A DNA stretch of 64,000 nucleotides from Pseudomonadota bacterium (GTDB lineage: Bacteria; Pseudomonadota; Alphaproteobacteria; Caulobacterales; Caulobacteraceae). Shown here piece by piece: positions 50,588 to 58,463 of the stretch (its first letter is position 1; each line of letters begins with the position of its first letter). The notes under the pieces were generated by a model. The model was not told the origin of the DNA, did no database searches, and saw only the letters and a program-made list of their open reading frames with translations. A program made the translations under genes and the position numbers. Location: contig JAEWDF010000002.1 in assembly GCA_023390245.1 (NCBI GenBank), positions 1 through 64,000 on the forward strand, given 5' to 3'.

Positions 50588-51894
50588 CGGCGAAGGTCTC
50601 CGGGCAGGCCCGTCCGCGCGATCCGTCCGAAATGAGCGGCGCTAGGCTTGGGCGTGCGCTGGAAGGTGGTGCGGTCCACCGCGACCAAGCCGAATTTCGG
50701 TCCATAGCCGGCGAACCACTCCCAGTTATCCAGCAACGACCAGTGAATGTATCCGCGCACATCGATTCCGTCGCGCATGCAGGCGAAGACACCCGGCACC
50801 GCCTTGTCGATGAAGGCGATGCGCCGGCTGTCATCCTCGGTGGCCACGCCGTTTTCGGTCACATAGATCGGCTTGTCCGTATGACGCGCCACCAGACGGA
50901 TCGCCGCCTCCAGCGCCTCGGGCGCGAATGGATAGTTCATCTGCGTCAGCTCGACGCCTTCGGGGTTCGGCAGGTCCGCGTCCTTTCCGACCACGCTGTA
51001 GGTGTAGTTCTGGATGCCGATGAAATCGCCCCGCGCCCGCAGCCACGGCAGCAGCGCATCCTCCAGCTTGGCCTCGACGCGGGCGTCCGGCGTTCCCGGC
51101 CGCTCGTCGTTGACCGCAACGGTCAGGCCGACTGGAACCCTTCCGCCCGTCTCGCGGCGGATGACGTCATAGGCGCGCTCGTGGGCCTCGACGATGATCG
51201 GGGTTTGGATGCGGAAGTCGCCCAGCACCAGGGGCGCGAACTGCTCGGCGTTCACTGCCCGCGCCGCCGCCTGGCGCGACGCCTGGACGATCGGCCTGAT
51301 CTGCTTGGCCAAGGCGCCCCAGCTGAGCAGGCCTCCCAGGTTCGGCTCGTTGAAGGTCGCCACCACGCCGAACAGATCGCCCAGGTGCCGACTGACCAGT
51401 TCGCTGTAACGAACGAAGGGTTCGATCCCCTCGCGCGCCTCGAACCCGCCGGCGGCGGCGAACCAGCGCGGCGAGGTGAAGTGATGCAGGGTCACGACGG
51501 GGGTCATGCCGTGACGGCGGATCGCCTCCAGCACCCGCCGGTAATAGGCGATGGCGGCCAGCGAGACCTGGCCCTTCTCGGGCTCGATCCGCGACCATTC
51601 GATCGAGAAACGATGGGCGTTGAAGCCCAGGGACGCCGCCAGGGCGATGTCCTCCTCGAAGCGGTGATAGCTGTCGTCGGCGTCGCCGGACGCCTCTCGG
51701 AAGATGGTCGGCTGGACATGCTCCATGACCCACAGGTCGCTGGCCACATTGCCGCCCTCAATCTGGTAGGCCGCCCCGGCCGAGCCCCACAGGAAGCCAG
51801 GGCGGTCCGCCGCGCGAGCAGCGGTCGCGGTCGCTGCGGCGCCCCCTGCCATCGCGCCCGAGGCCAGCAAGGTCCTGCGGTTCAGCATCGTCAT
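50584..51894 (-). CDS. GH1 family beta-glucosidase with twin-arginine signal
   Basis: A 436-residue glycoside hydrolase. The signal is LNRRTLLASGAMAGGAA, Tat-like, cleaved near ARAAD. The acid/base glutamate is in VATFNEPNLGG near residue 180 and the nucleophile is in IYVTENGVATED near 345, both canonical for GH1. Other markers are GSAGAAYQIEGG at the start of the mature protein, FSIEWSRIEPEKG near 97 and GYIHWSLLDNWEW near 380. First gene of the minus-strand operon. Exported GH1 enzymes are less common than cytoplasmic ones; oligosaccharide trimming in the periplasm is implied. Confidence 0.94.
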   Translation of the reverse strand: MTMLNRRTLLASGAMAGGAAATATAARAADRPGFLWGSAGAAYQIEGGNVASDLWVMEHVQPTIFREASGDADDSYHRFEEDIALAASLGFNAHRFSIEWSRIEPEKGQVSLAAIAYYRRVLEAIRRHGMTPVVTLHHFTSPRWFAAAGGFEAREGIEPFVRYSELVSRHLGDLFGVVATFNEPNLGGLLSWGALAKQIRPIVQASRQAAARAVNAEQFAPLVLGDFRIQTPIIVEAHERAYDVIRRETGGRVPVGLTVAVNDERPGTPDARVEAKLEDALLPWLRARGDFIGIQNYTYSVVGKDADLPNPEGVELTQMNYPFAPEALEAAIRLVARHTDKPIYVTENGVATEDDSRRIAFIDKAVPGVFACMRDGIDVRGYIHWSLLDNWEWFAGYGPKFGLVAVDRTTFQRTPKPSAAHFGRIARTGLPGDLRR

Positions 51895-51957
51895 GTCGTC
51901 CTTCTCCCTGCCGGGCTCTTCGGCTCCGTTTCACGGACCGTATGGACCAAGCAAAAA

Positions 51958-51982
51958 ACAGTCAATAATGATTGTAACTTGT
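51958..51982 (-). promoter_or_regulatory. Upstream element of the GH1 operon with TGACTGT core
   Basis: In the sense of GH1 the stretch includes TTACAATCATTATTGACTGT, 64 bases before the start. The TGACTnT core is shared with the elements before the GH20 gene and the 52.4-kb TonB gene, but similarity beyond it is limited. It lies in the 122-base divergent gap. Confidence 0.35.
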
Positions 51983-52016
51983 CATCACGCCGATGACGCC
52001 AAGAGAGGAACCGTCC

Positions 52017-52355
52017 ATGCTGAAAACCACAGTCCTGATCGCCGCCCTGGCGCTGGCGGGCGCCGTCCAGGCCCAGACCGCCTCGCCTCCGCCGGAATCC
52101 CATTCCGCTTCGACCCCGCCCGCTTCGCCGCCTGCGCGTCCGCACTATTCGGTGGACGCCACCCCTATCGAGACCCTGGAGGCCGATCCCGAGGCCAAGG
52201 CCCTGGTGATCAAGCATTTCGCCTCACTGTTCGACCATCCCGCCTATTCCATGTTCAAGTCGATGACGCTGAAAGCCATCGAGCCCTACAGCCAAGGCTC
52301 CATCAACGATCAGACGCTTTCGGCCCTTCAGGCCGATCTCGACGCGCTGCGCTGA
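52017..52355 (+). CDS. Small exported protein of unknown function
   Basis: A 112-residue protein with a clear signal peptide (LKTTVLIAALALAGAVQAQ) and a proline- and serine-rich linker (residues about 22-45). The remainder is a compact helical segment: ATPIETLEADPEAKALVIKH, then FDHPAYSMFKSMTLKAI and LSALQADLDAL. This pattern resembles a short helical tail seen at the C-terminus of some secreted esterases and glycosidases in Caulobacterales and Sphingomonadales; here it stands alone. Divergent from GH1 and convergent with a TonB receptor gene. The ATG before LKTTV is chosen over one eight codons upstream because the signal begins there. No function is assigned. Confidence 0.7.
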   Translation: MLKTTVLIAALALAGAVQAQTASPPPESHSASTPPASPPARPHYSVDATPIETLEADPEAKALVIKHFASLFDHPAYSMFKSMTLKAIEPYSQGSINDQTLSALQADLDALR

Positions 52356-52360
52356 AAAAG

Positions 52361-52388
52361 ACGGGCCGGACGAAATCGTCCGGCCCGC
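52361..52388. terminator. Hairpin terminator between convergent genes
   Basis: CGGGCCGGACGA and TCGTCCGGCCCG form a 12-pair stem around two bases. On the minus strand it is followed by TCTTTTTC, ending the TonB receptor transcript; it can also serve the small exported protein gene, whose stop lies 6 bases away. Confidence 0.85.
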
Positions 52389-52413
52389 ATCCCAGGGGGC
52401 AGGCTCAGGGAGT

Positions 52414-54711
52414 TCAGAAGGCGATGGTCAGGTTCATGCCCACCGTGCGGAAGGCGTCGGGGCTGATCACCCGCTCGTATCCGCCGGGATTGAACAGGTT
52501 GAACGCGGGATAGGCACCATAGAACATCTGGTCGAGCAGGTTACGGGCGTAGAGACCCAGACGCCAGGCGCCGTCCTCGCGGCCGAAACCGAGACCGGCG
52601 TTCAGCATTCCATAGGCGTCCACGATCGACTCCGGGTCCGCCGTCAGGGCGTAGGCGTCGTCTCGCCAGGACCAGTTGGCGCTCGCATCGATCTTCAGGC
52701 CTGCGCCGACCGGCCGCTCATAGGCCGCACGCAGATTGTAGCTCCATTCCGGGGCGTTGGAGAGCCGCTCCCCGGCATAATTGGCCACGAAGGTTCCGGG
52801 CGAACCCGGCAACTCGTAACAGCCCACGCCGACCGTGGGCGACACCGGCTGGCCGGAATAGCAGGGGCCGGTGTAGTCCTTGAAGGTCGCATCGCTGTAG
52901 GCTCCGCCGCCGCTGACGGTCAGGCCCGGCGCCAGCCGCAGGGTCGCCTCAAGTTCCACGCCGCGAGCGCGCATCAGGCCCGCGTTGGTCAGGCCCAGGC
53001 GCGGCGTGGACGAGGTCAGGTCCAGGGCTTGCGCCTGGAAATCGCTGTAGTCGGCCGAGTAGGCGGCCGCGTTCAGGATCATCCGTCCATCCAGCAGGGT
53101 CGACTTGAGCCCGATCTCGTAGCTCTCGACCGTTTCCGGCCTCACCCGCTGGACCACGCCGTTGACCGAATCGATGGCCGGCCCCTTGTAGCCCGTCGAA
53201 TAGGTCGCATAGGCCATCAGGTTGCGGCTCGGCTCATACTGCACGCCGATACGACCGGACACATTGTCGGCGTCCACCTCGCCGTCATAGGGCAACAAGG
53301 TTCCATAGGTCAGGTATCCCGGCACGGGGTTCACCTGCAGGGAGCCGGAAGTCGTGTCATTGGTATAGCGCAAGCCGCCGATCAGCTTGAACTGGTCGGT
53401 CAAGGCGTAGGTCGCCTGGCCGTAGGCGGCCCAGCTCTCGGTCCCGTTATGCTGGATCCGCTCGCCGTACAGGACCGCCGGCGGATAGACCGGGATGCCC
53501 GTGACGAACTTGAGGAAGTCGCCCTTCTGCGTCGTCCAGCCGTCGATCGTCGTCTTGTAGTAGTAGAGGCCGGCCACATACTCCAGCCGTTGTCCGGACG
53601 GCGAGGTCAGACGGAGTTCCTGGCTGAACTGGCTGCTGTCCAGGCCGCCATCGCTGAAGTTGAAAATATCGATCGGGGCGTGGTCGATTTCCGAAAGCTG
53701 GGTCATCTCCGACGCGCGGTAGGCGGTGATGGAGGTCAGGGTGAAGTCGCCTAAGCTGTAGTCCGCTTGCAGCGACACCCCACGAACTGTGGTGTCGGCG
53801 ATCCAATCGCCGTCGTCATAGGCTCGGAACGTACTCTCGCCCGGCTTGACCGGATAGCCGTCGAACAGGGCGTTATAGTTCGGATTGACGCCCAGGGACC
53901 TCAGGATCGGGGAGTCCCGCGCGAAGCCCTCCTGATAGTCGGCGGTCAGCACGAAGGACAAGTCATCGATCGGCCGCCACAGCACCTTGCCGCGCACGCC
54001 CTTGTTCTCACGGTCGCCGACGTTTCCGCCGTGATTCACATAGGGGATCGCCCCGTCCTGGGCGGTGTAGAAGGCCGACAGGCGCGCCGCCGCGGTCTCG
54101 CCCAGCGGCACGTTCACGGCGCCGCGCGCGATCTGCTCGTCGCGCTCGCCGTAAGACAGGCTCAGATTCCCCGACGTCTCTCCGATGCGCGGGTCGCGGG
54201 TGATGATCTGGATTACGCCGGCCGAGGCGTTCTTGCCGAACAGCGTCCCTTGCGGCCCGCGCAGCACCTCCACCCGCTCCACATCGGCGAAACCGGTCGC
54301 CCCGGGATCGCGCGGCAGGCCGATGACGACGCCGTCCACGACCAGGCCCACGGTCTGCTCCACCCCGCTGTCATAGGTCTGGGTCCCGACGCCGCGCACC
54401 TGATAGCCGCCGCCGTTGGCGACCGGATTGGTGGCCGAGAAGGTCACGTTCGGCGCCAGGTACTGAAGGTCCGTAACCTCACGGAAGTTGGATTGCTCCA
54501 GGGTCTCGCCCGACACGGCCGTCACCGCCACCGGCACGTCCTGCAGCCTCTGCTCGCGCCGGGTCGCAGTGACCACGATCTCGCCCAGCTGAGCGGCCTG
54601 GCCGCCCGACGCCGGCGTCTCCTGCGCGAGCGCCGGCGATGCGACCAGGACGGCCGCTGCACAGGTCGCGGTCAGCCAGGCGCCTTTCATGGAATACTGG
54701 ATACGCTTCAT
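52414..54711 (-). CDS. TonB-dependent outer-membrane receptor of cassette D
   Basis: A 765-residue receptor. The ATG at 54711 sits six bases after GGGAGGG, better placed than the ATG at 54717. The signal peptide is MKGAWLTATCAAAVLVASPA. The TonB box and plug read LGEIVVTATRREQRLQDVPV and GVGTQTYDSGVEQTVGLVVD; the motif VEVLRGPQGTLFGKNAS near residue 135 is typical of the FyuA/CirA-like group. The barrel ends VGMNLTIAF. Many of this group transport siderophores, but the GH20 and SGNH genes upstream favour a glycan or aminosugar ligand. Regulated by an element shared with GH20. Confidence 0.92.
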   Translation of the reverse strand: MKRIQYSMKGAWLTATCAAAVLVASPALAQETPASGGQAAQLGEIVVTATRREQRLQDVPVAVTAVSGETLEQSNFREVTDLQYLAPNVTFSATNPVANGGGYQVRGVGTQTYDSGVEQTVGLVVDGVVIGLPRDPGATGFADVERVEVLRGPQGTLFGKNASAGVIQIITRDPRIGETSGNLSLSYGERDEQIARGAVNVPLGETAAARLSAFYTAQDGAIPYVNHGGNVGDRENKGVRGKVLWRPIDDLSFVLTADYQEGFARDSPILRSLGVNPNYNALFDGYPVKPGESTFRAYDDGDWIADTTVRGVSLQADYSLGDFTLTSITAYRASEMTQLSEIDHAPIDIFNFSDGGLDSSQFSQELRLTSPSGQRLEYVAGLYYYKTTIDGWTTQKGDFLKFVTGIPVYPPAVLYGERIQHNGTESWAAYGQATYALTDQFKLIGGLRYTNDTTSGSLQVNPVPGYLTYGTLLPYDGEVDADNVSGRIGVQYEPSRNLMAYATYSTGYKGPAIDSVNGVVQRVRPETVESYEIGLKSTLLDGRMILNAAAYSADYSDFQAQALDLTSSTPRLGLTNAGLMRARGVELEATLRLAPGLTVSGGGAYSDATFKDYTGPCYSGQPVSPTVGVGCYELPGSPGTFVANYAGERLSNAPEWSYNLRAAYERPVGAGLKIDASANWSWRDDAYALTADPESIVDAYGMLNAGLGFGREDGAWRLGLYARNLLDQMFYGAYPAFNLFNPGGYERVISPDAFRTVGMNLTIAF

Positions 54712-54762
54712 TCTCATCCCTCCCGTTTTCCGTCTTGTCGTCCATTTTGGATCGATGGCGGA

Positions 54763-54780
54763 TTTATAGTCAGCATTGCT
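54763..54780 (-). promoter_or_regulatory. Upstream element shared by the TonB receptor and GH20 genes (copy 1)
   Basis: In the gene's sense it reads AGCAATGCTGACTATAAA, ending 52 bases before the start at 54711. The copy before GH20 differs at few positions and lies at the same distance from its start. The TATAAA end could be part of a -10 box. TTGCAAG and TTGCAG follow at 54780 and 54790, spaced by one helical turn. Confidence 0.55.
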
Positions 54781-54882
54781 TGCAAGTTGTTGCAGGCCCG
54801 CAGCGGGAGTCAAGAGGGCGCCGGCGCGGAAGCGTGACGGGAAAGCCTCTAATTGGTCTGCATTGACCGGAAATGTCTCCGA

Positions 54883-55728
54883 TCAGCGCAATCCCGCCTC
54901 GGCCAGGGACCGCATGATGGCGTAGGCGTCCGTGTTCGGATGGACGCCGTCGATGGCGTACTCGGCCCGCATTCCGTCTTCGTCGTTCCGCAGCGCCGAA
55001 TGGTAGTCGATGAACCGAAGTCCGTTTTCGGCGGCGAACCGCCTCAGCCAGGCGTTCAACGCGACGATCCGTTCCGCCGGATGAACGTCCGGGCGCCAGA
55101 AGAAGCGATCCGCCGGCGGCAGGCTGGCCAGGACCGGTTCGATCCCGTTGGCGCGCGCCAGATCGACCATGGACCGGATATTGTCCTCATAGGCCTCCGG
55201 ACTGGTTGGGCCGCCATTGCCGGCGACGTCGTTCGTTCCCGCCATGATGTGGACCTTGCGGGGATGCAGGGCGATGACGTCCGCGCGAAAACGCGCCAGC
55301 ATCTGGGCGCTGGTCTGCCCTCCGATCCCCCGTCCCGCAATCGACCGCCCATCGAGGAAGGCGGGATCGGCGCGCGCCCAATTCTCCGTTATGGAATCGC
55401 CCAGGAACACGATGTCCGGCCGATGCCCTGAGGCCGCCAGCGTGGCGTTCTCCGCGCGGTAGACGCACAGGCCGGGCCAGTCCCGCGCCTCGCGCGCCGC
55501 CTTGGCCTCGCCAAAGGCCACGAAGTCGGCCTGCTGCGTCAGGGCGATCATGGCCGGCATGTCCACCGGTCCAGGCCGGATGAAGGCCGCGTTGAAGGTG
55601 CGAACCGACTCTGGCTCGGGCGGCAGGTCGGGACAGGCGGTCATTCCGACCACGGACGGCGGCGTATCCGCCTCCTGCATCACGCCGCCGAGCGCCAATC
55701 CCGCCACGATCGCCAAGATCACCGTCAT
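54883..55728 (-). CDS. Exported SGNH/GDSL hydrolase
   Basis: A 281-residue lipase/esterase-like protein with an N-terminal hydrophobic signal (VILAIVAGLALGGVM). The four SGNH blocks are present: serine in IVFLGDSITENWA near residue 108, glycine in IAGRGIGGQTSA near 133, asparagine in IMAGTNDVAGNG near 164, and Asp/His in AIDGVHPNTDAY near 263. It follows GH20 by 9 bases on the same strand, so the two are cotranscribed. Removal of acetyl or other acyl groups from aminosugar glycans is a reasonable inference. Confidence 0.88.
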   Translation of the reverse strand: MTVILAIVAGLALGGVMQEADTPPSVVGMTACPDLPPEPESVRTFNAAFIRPGPVDMPAMIALTQQADFVAFGEAKAAREARDWPGLCVYRAENATLAASGHRPDIVFLGDSITENWARADPAFLDGRSIAGRGIGGQTSAQMLARFRADVIALHPRKVHIMAGTNDVAGNGGPTSPEAYEDNIRSMVDLARANGIEPVLASLPPADRFFWRPDVHPAERIVALNAWLRRFAAENGLRFIDYHSALRNDEDGMRAEYAIDGVHPNTDAYAIMRSLAEAGLR

Positions 55729-55737
55729 GATCGCCTC

Positions 55738-57870
55738 CTATCGTTCCGTCGCGACCACAAGCCGTTCGATCACCGGCGTCAGGGCGATTAGAAGCAGCGC
55801 CGGCGGCTGGGGAGCTCCGACAATGACCTTCATGGCCGACGAGGAGGCGACCTGCGCCTGCGTCTGGCGATCGAACAGGGCTTGCGCCTCGGCGCGCCAT
55901 TCCGCCGACGGCGGCGTCCCTGCCGTGGTGATGTCCATGGCTTCAAGGCCTAGACTGGCCAGACGCGATACGTCCTCGGAGATGGGGATGGCCTCTTCCA
56001 GGGGTCGGATGCCGCGGGCGACGGCGACGAACCGCGCATGGTTGTCGCGGTACCGCTCCAGCGCCGCCTTCAATGAGGCTCCGCCCGCTGTATCCCCGGC
56101 CAGCCAGTCGGCCGTCCAAGCCTGCAGGCGGTAGATCTCGATGCTGTCGGGGGCAGCAATGTCCGCCAGACCGGTCAATACGGGCATCTTCAACGGCCGG
56201 CCTGACCGGAAAGCGGCGAAGACGTCCGTCAGCCGACCCATGTTGCGGACCGGCGCGGTGACGGCGGCGAGGGTCTCGACCGCCTCAACGTCCGACGGCG
56301 CGAGGCGAGCCGCCATCCGATGGCGCCGGCTCAGGTCGGCCAGACCCTGGGCGCGCAATCCTTCATGGACGACGACGACCCGCCGCGCGGCGGCGTCCTC
56401 GTCCCGGACCTCGGCCGGTGACCAGAATCTCTCCGCCAGCAGGGCCGTACGCGGCCACAGCCGGCCGTCGATCATCTCGTCGCTGATCGTCTCGCTCCAC
56501 AGCGCCGCTTCGGCGCCCAGGACGAGGGCCGTCTGCTCGTCGCTCAGCGGCCGCTCCGGCGCGGGCCCTATGATCTTTTCCGGGCTGTCGGGCGGGGTCG
56601 CCGCGACATCGAGCGGATCACGGCCGTAATGATCCAGGCCGGGCCAGAGCAGATCCAGGTAGTAGCCGGCGGACACCACGGCCGGATTGCCTTGCCCGGT
56701 AATGTGCGCGGTCGCCTGGGAGCTGCGCCATGCCTGGACCACGACCCGGTCGTCGATCGGCCGATGGGCGACCTCCTCCCATCCCATGGGGATCTTGCCC
56801 ATGTCGGTCAGAATGGCGACCACACGCTGGAAGAAGCGGTCCTGCAGGTCCGTCGTATCCGAGACGCCGTTCTCGGCCATGTAGGCCTGGATGGCGGGAT
56901 TGGAGGTCCAGGCGGCCGGGGACACCTCATCTCCGCCGACATGGAAATAGGCGTCGGGAAACAGCGCCGTCATCTCTTCGAGCAGGCTTTGGATGAAGAC
57001 GTAGGTCTCCGCCTTGGCGGGGTCCATCGCCGCGCCCATGAGCTGGATGCGGTTCGACGGATCGATCGGTCCGGCGCTCAGTTCGGGATAGGCGGCCAGG
57101 ATCGCTCCCGTATGGCCGGGCAGATCGATCTCCGGCACGATCCGGACGCCTCGATCGCTGGCGTAGGCGACCAGTTCGCGAACCTCGTCCTGGGTGTAGA
57201 ACCGGCCTCCTCCCACGACCTGGGTCAGGCGTGGATAACGCAAGCTCTCGATCCGGAAGCCTTCGTTGTCGCTGATGTGGAAATGCAGCACGTTCAGCTT
57301 CACGCGCTCCATCATGTCGATCTGGCGCTTCAGCGTCTCCAGTTCAACGAAATGGCGCGCGGTGTCGATCATCAAGCCTCGCCAGCGGAATCGCGGCTGG
57401 TCCTCGATGGCGACAAAGGGGACGGAGAAGCCGTCATCACTGGCGCGGATCAGTTGACGCAGCGTGGCCAGCCCTCGCAGGACCGCGTCAGATCCATCCG
57501 CCTCCAGCGCGGCGCCGCTGCCGTCTATTGTGAGCCGATAGCTTTCGATGGCGTTCACCGAGCCCGCGCCGGGATCCGGTCTGGCGCGGATCGTCAGTGT
57601 CCCCCCCTTTCCTGAGGGAAAGCCCGCCAGAACGGCCACATCCGCTTCAAATCGCGCCGCCGCCCGTTCCAGCCGGGCGTCGGGAGGACTGGCGAACACC
57701 ACGTGAAAGGGCCCAGACAGGACCAGTGTCGCCGCACCCGCCGGCTCTGTCACGGCGCGAGGCATCGGCATCAGTGGAAGGTCGGATGCATGCACGGCGC
57801 CAGCCAACAGCAGCCATGCTCCGGCGATGCCGACCAAACGCCGCACCCCTCTCGGGTTTGTCCTCGCCAT
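55738..57870 (-). CDS. GH20 family beta-N-acetylhexosaminidase, exported
   Basis: A 710-residue glycoside hydrolase releasing terminal N-acetylglucosamine or N-acetylgalactosamine by substrate-assisted catalysis. The start is the ATG before ARTNPRGVRRLVGIAG, opening a signal peptide ending near VHASD. The N-terminal GH20b-type domain covers about residues 35-150. The barrel begins RFRWRGLMIDTARHF, continues with LNVLHFHISDNEGFR near 200 and VPEIDLPGHTGA near 250, and the catalytic Asp-Glu pair is in FHVGGDEVSPAAW near 315. A 200-residue C-terminal helical region follows. First gene of an operon with the SGNH hydrolase. Confidence 0.95.
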   Translation of the reverse strand: MARTNPRGVRRLVGIAGAWLLLAGAVHASDLPLMPMPRAVTEPAGAATLVLSGPFHVVFASPPDARLERAAARFEADVAVLAGFPSGKGGTLTIRARPDPGAGSVNAIESYRLTIDGSGAALEADGSDAVLRGLATLRQLIRASDDGFSVPFVAIEDQPRFRWRGLMIDTARHFVELETLKRQIDMMERVKLNVLHFHISDNEGFRIESLRYPRLTQVVGGGRFYTQDEVRELVAYASDRGVRIVPEIDLPGHTGAILAAYPELSAGPIDPSNRIQLMGAAMDPAKAETYVFIQSLLEEMTALFPDAYFHVGGDEVSPAAWTSNPAIQAYMAENGVSDTTDLQDRFFQRVVAILTDMGKIPMGWEEVAHRPIDDRVVVQAWRSSQATAHITGQGNPAVVSAGYYLDLLWPGLDHYGRDPLDVAATPPDSPEKIIGPAPERPLSDEQTALVLGAEAALWSETISDEMIDGRLWPRTALLAERFWSPAEVRDEDAAARRVVVVHEGLRAQGLADLSRRHRMAARLAPSDVEAVETLAAVTAPVRNMGRLTDVFAAFRSGRPLKMPVLTGLADIAAPDSIEIYRLQAWTADWLAGDTAGGASLKAALERYRDNHARFVAVARGIRPLEEAIPISEDVSRLASLGLEAMDITTAGTPPSAEWRAEAQALFDRQTQAQVASSSAMKVIVGAPQPPALLLIALTPVIERLVVATER

Positions 57871-57921
57871 CTCGCCCAACTCCAGCTCCTCGCCAACCAG
57901 CACAGAAACCCATGATCTGCA

Positions 57922-57940
57922 TTTACAGTCAGGATTGTCT
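57922..57940 (-). promoter_or_regulatory. Upstream element shared by GH20 and the TonB receptor gene (copy 2)
   Basis: In the gene's sense it reads AGACAATCCTGACTGTAAA, ending 52 bases before the GH20 start, the same distance as the copy before the TonB gene at 54711. The rest of 57871-58090 shows no gene. Confidence 0.55.
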
Positions 57941-58090
57941 AGATGTTGATTTCCGCCTGCCAGCGGACGGCGACGCGCGAGCAGCGCTTGAGCATGCGCT
58001 GAAAGACGACAAGACTTCGGGGCAAACTAGGACGAATGGAACAAAGTGGTCCTCAGGCCTCAATGATTGACTTGGTCAGGCCCCCGCATG

Positions 58091-58463
58091 GCGCTGTCAG
58101 TCCAACTTGTCTCCACCGAGGACGGCCGTAAATAGCTGACTGGGGACGATTTTCATGACGCTGCCGTCGTTCAAGCGCCACCGCTTTTCGGCGGAGCCTA
58201 CGCCTGCCGATCTGACGACGAGAACGGCAACAACAGGGCTTCAAATCCCAGGCCTCCGCCCAGCGATTCCTCACCACTCACGCCGCGATCTACAACACTT
58301 CTAACGTCCAGAGACATCTGATCAGCCGCCCTACCCTTCAACGCCTTCGCGCCGAAGCCGAGGCGACGTGGGCGGTGGCGATCGCCTAAATCGGAACGTG
58401 TGGGATAAGCCTCACCACGAAGCGGTTAAGCTGACAGCAGCTTGGCGGTTAACCTGACAGCGC
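58091..58463 (+). mobile_element. IS6-family element with both ends but an internal deletion
   Basis: The best-preserved relic. The left end GCGCTGTCAG (58091) is mirrored by CTGACAGCGC (58454-58463), giving the terminal inverted repeat. The transposase start reads MTLPSFKRHRFSAE from 58155; after a deletion the frame resumes with FKSQASAQRFLTTHAAIYNT then NVQRHLISRPTLQRLRAE and ends ATWAVAIA-stop at 58389, the conserved IS6 C-terminus. The DDE catalytic centre is missing, so the element cannot move by itself. It lies between GH20 and the histidine kinase operon and provides the kinase stop codon. Confidence 0.85.

Noticed and set aside
49908..50834. In-frame extension upstream of the GH3 enzyme
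   Set aside because: It overlaps the TetR and GH1 genes; the ATG at 49907 opens a proper signal peptide.
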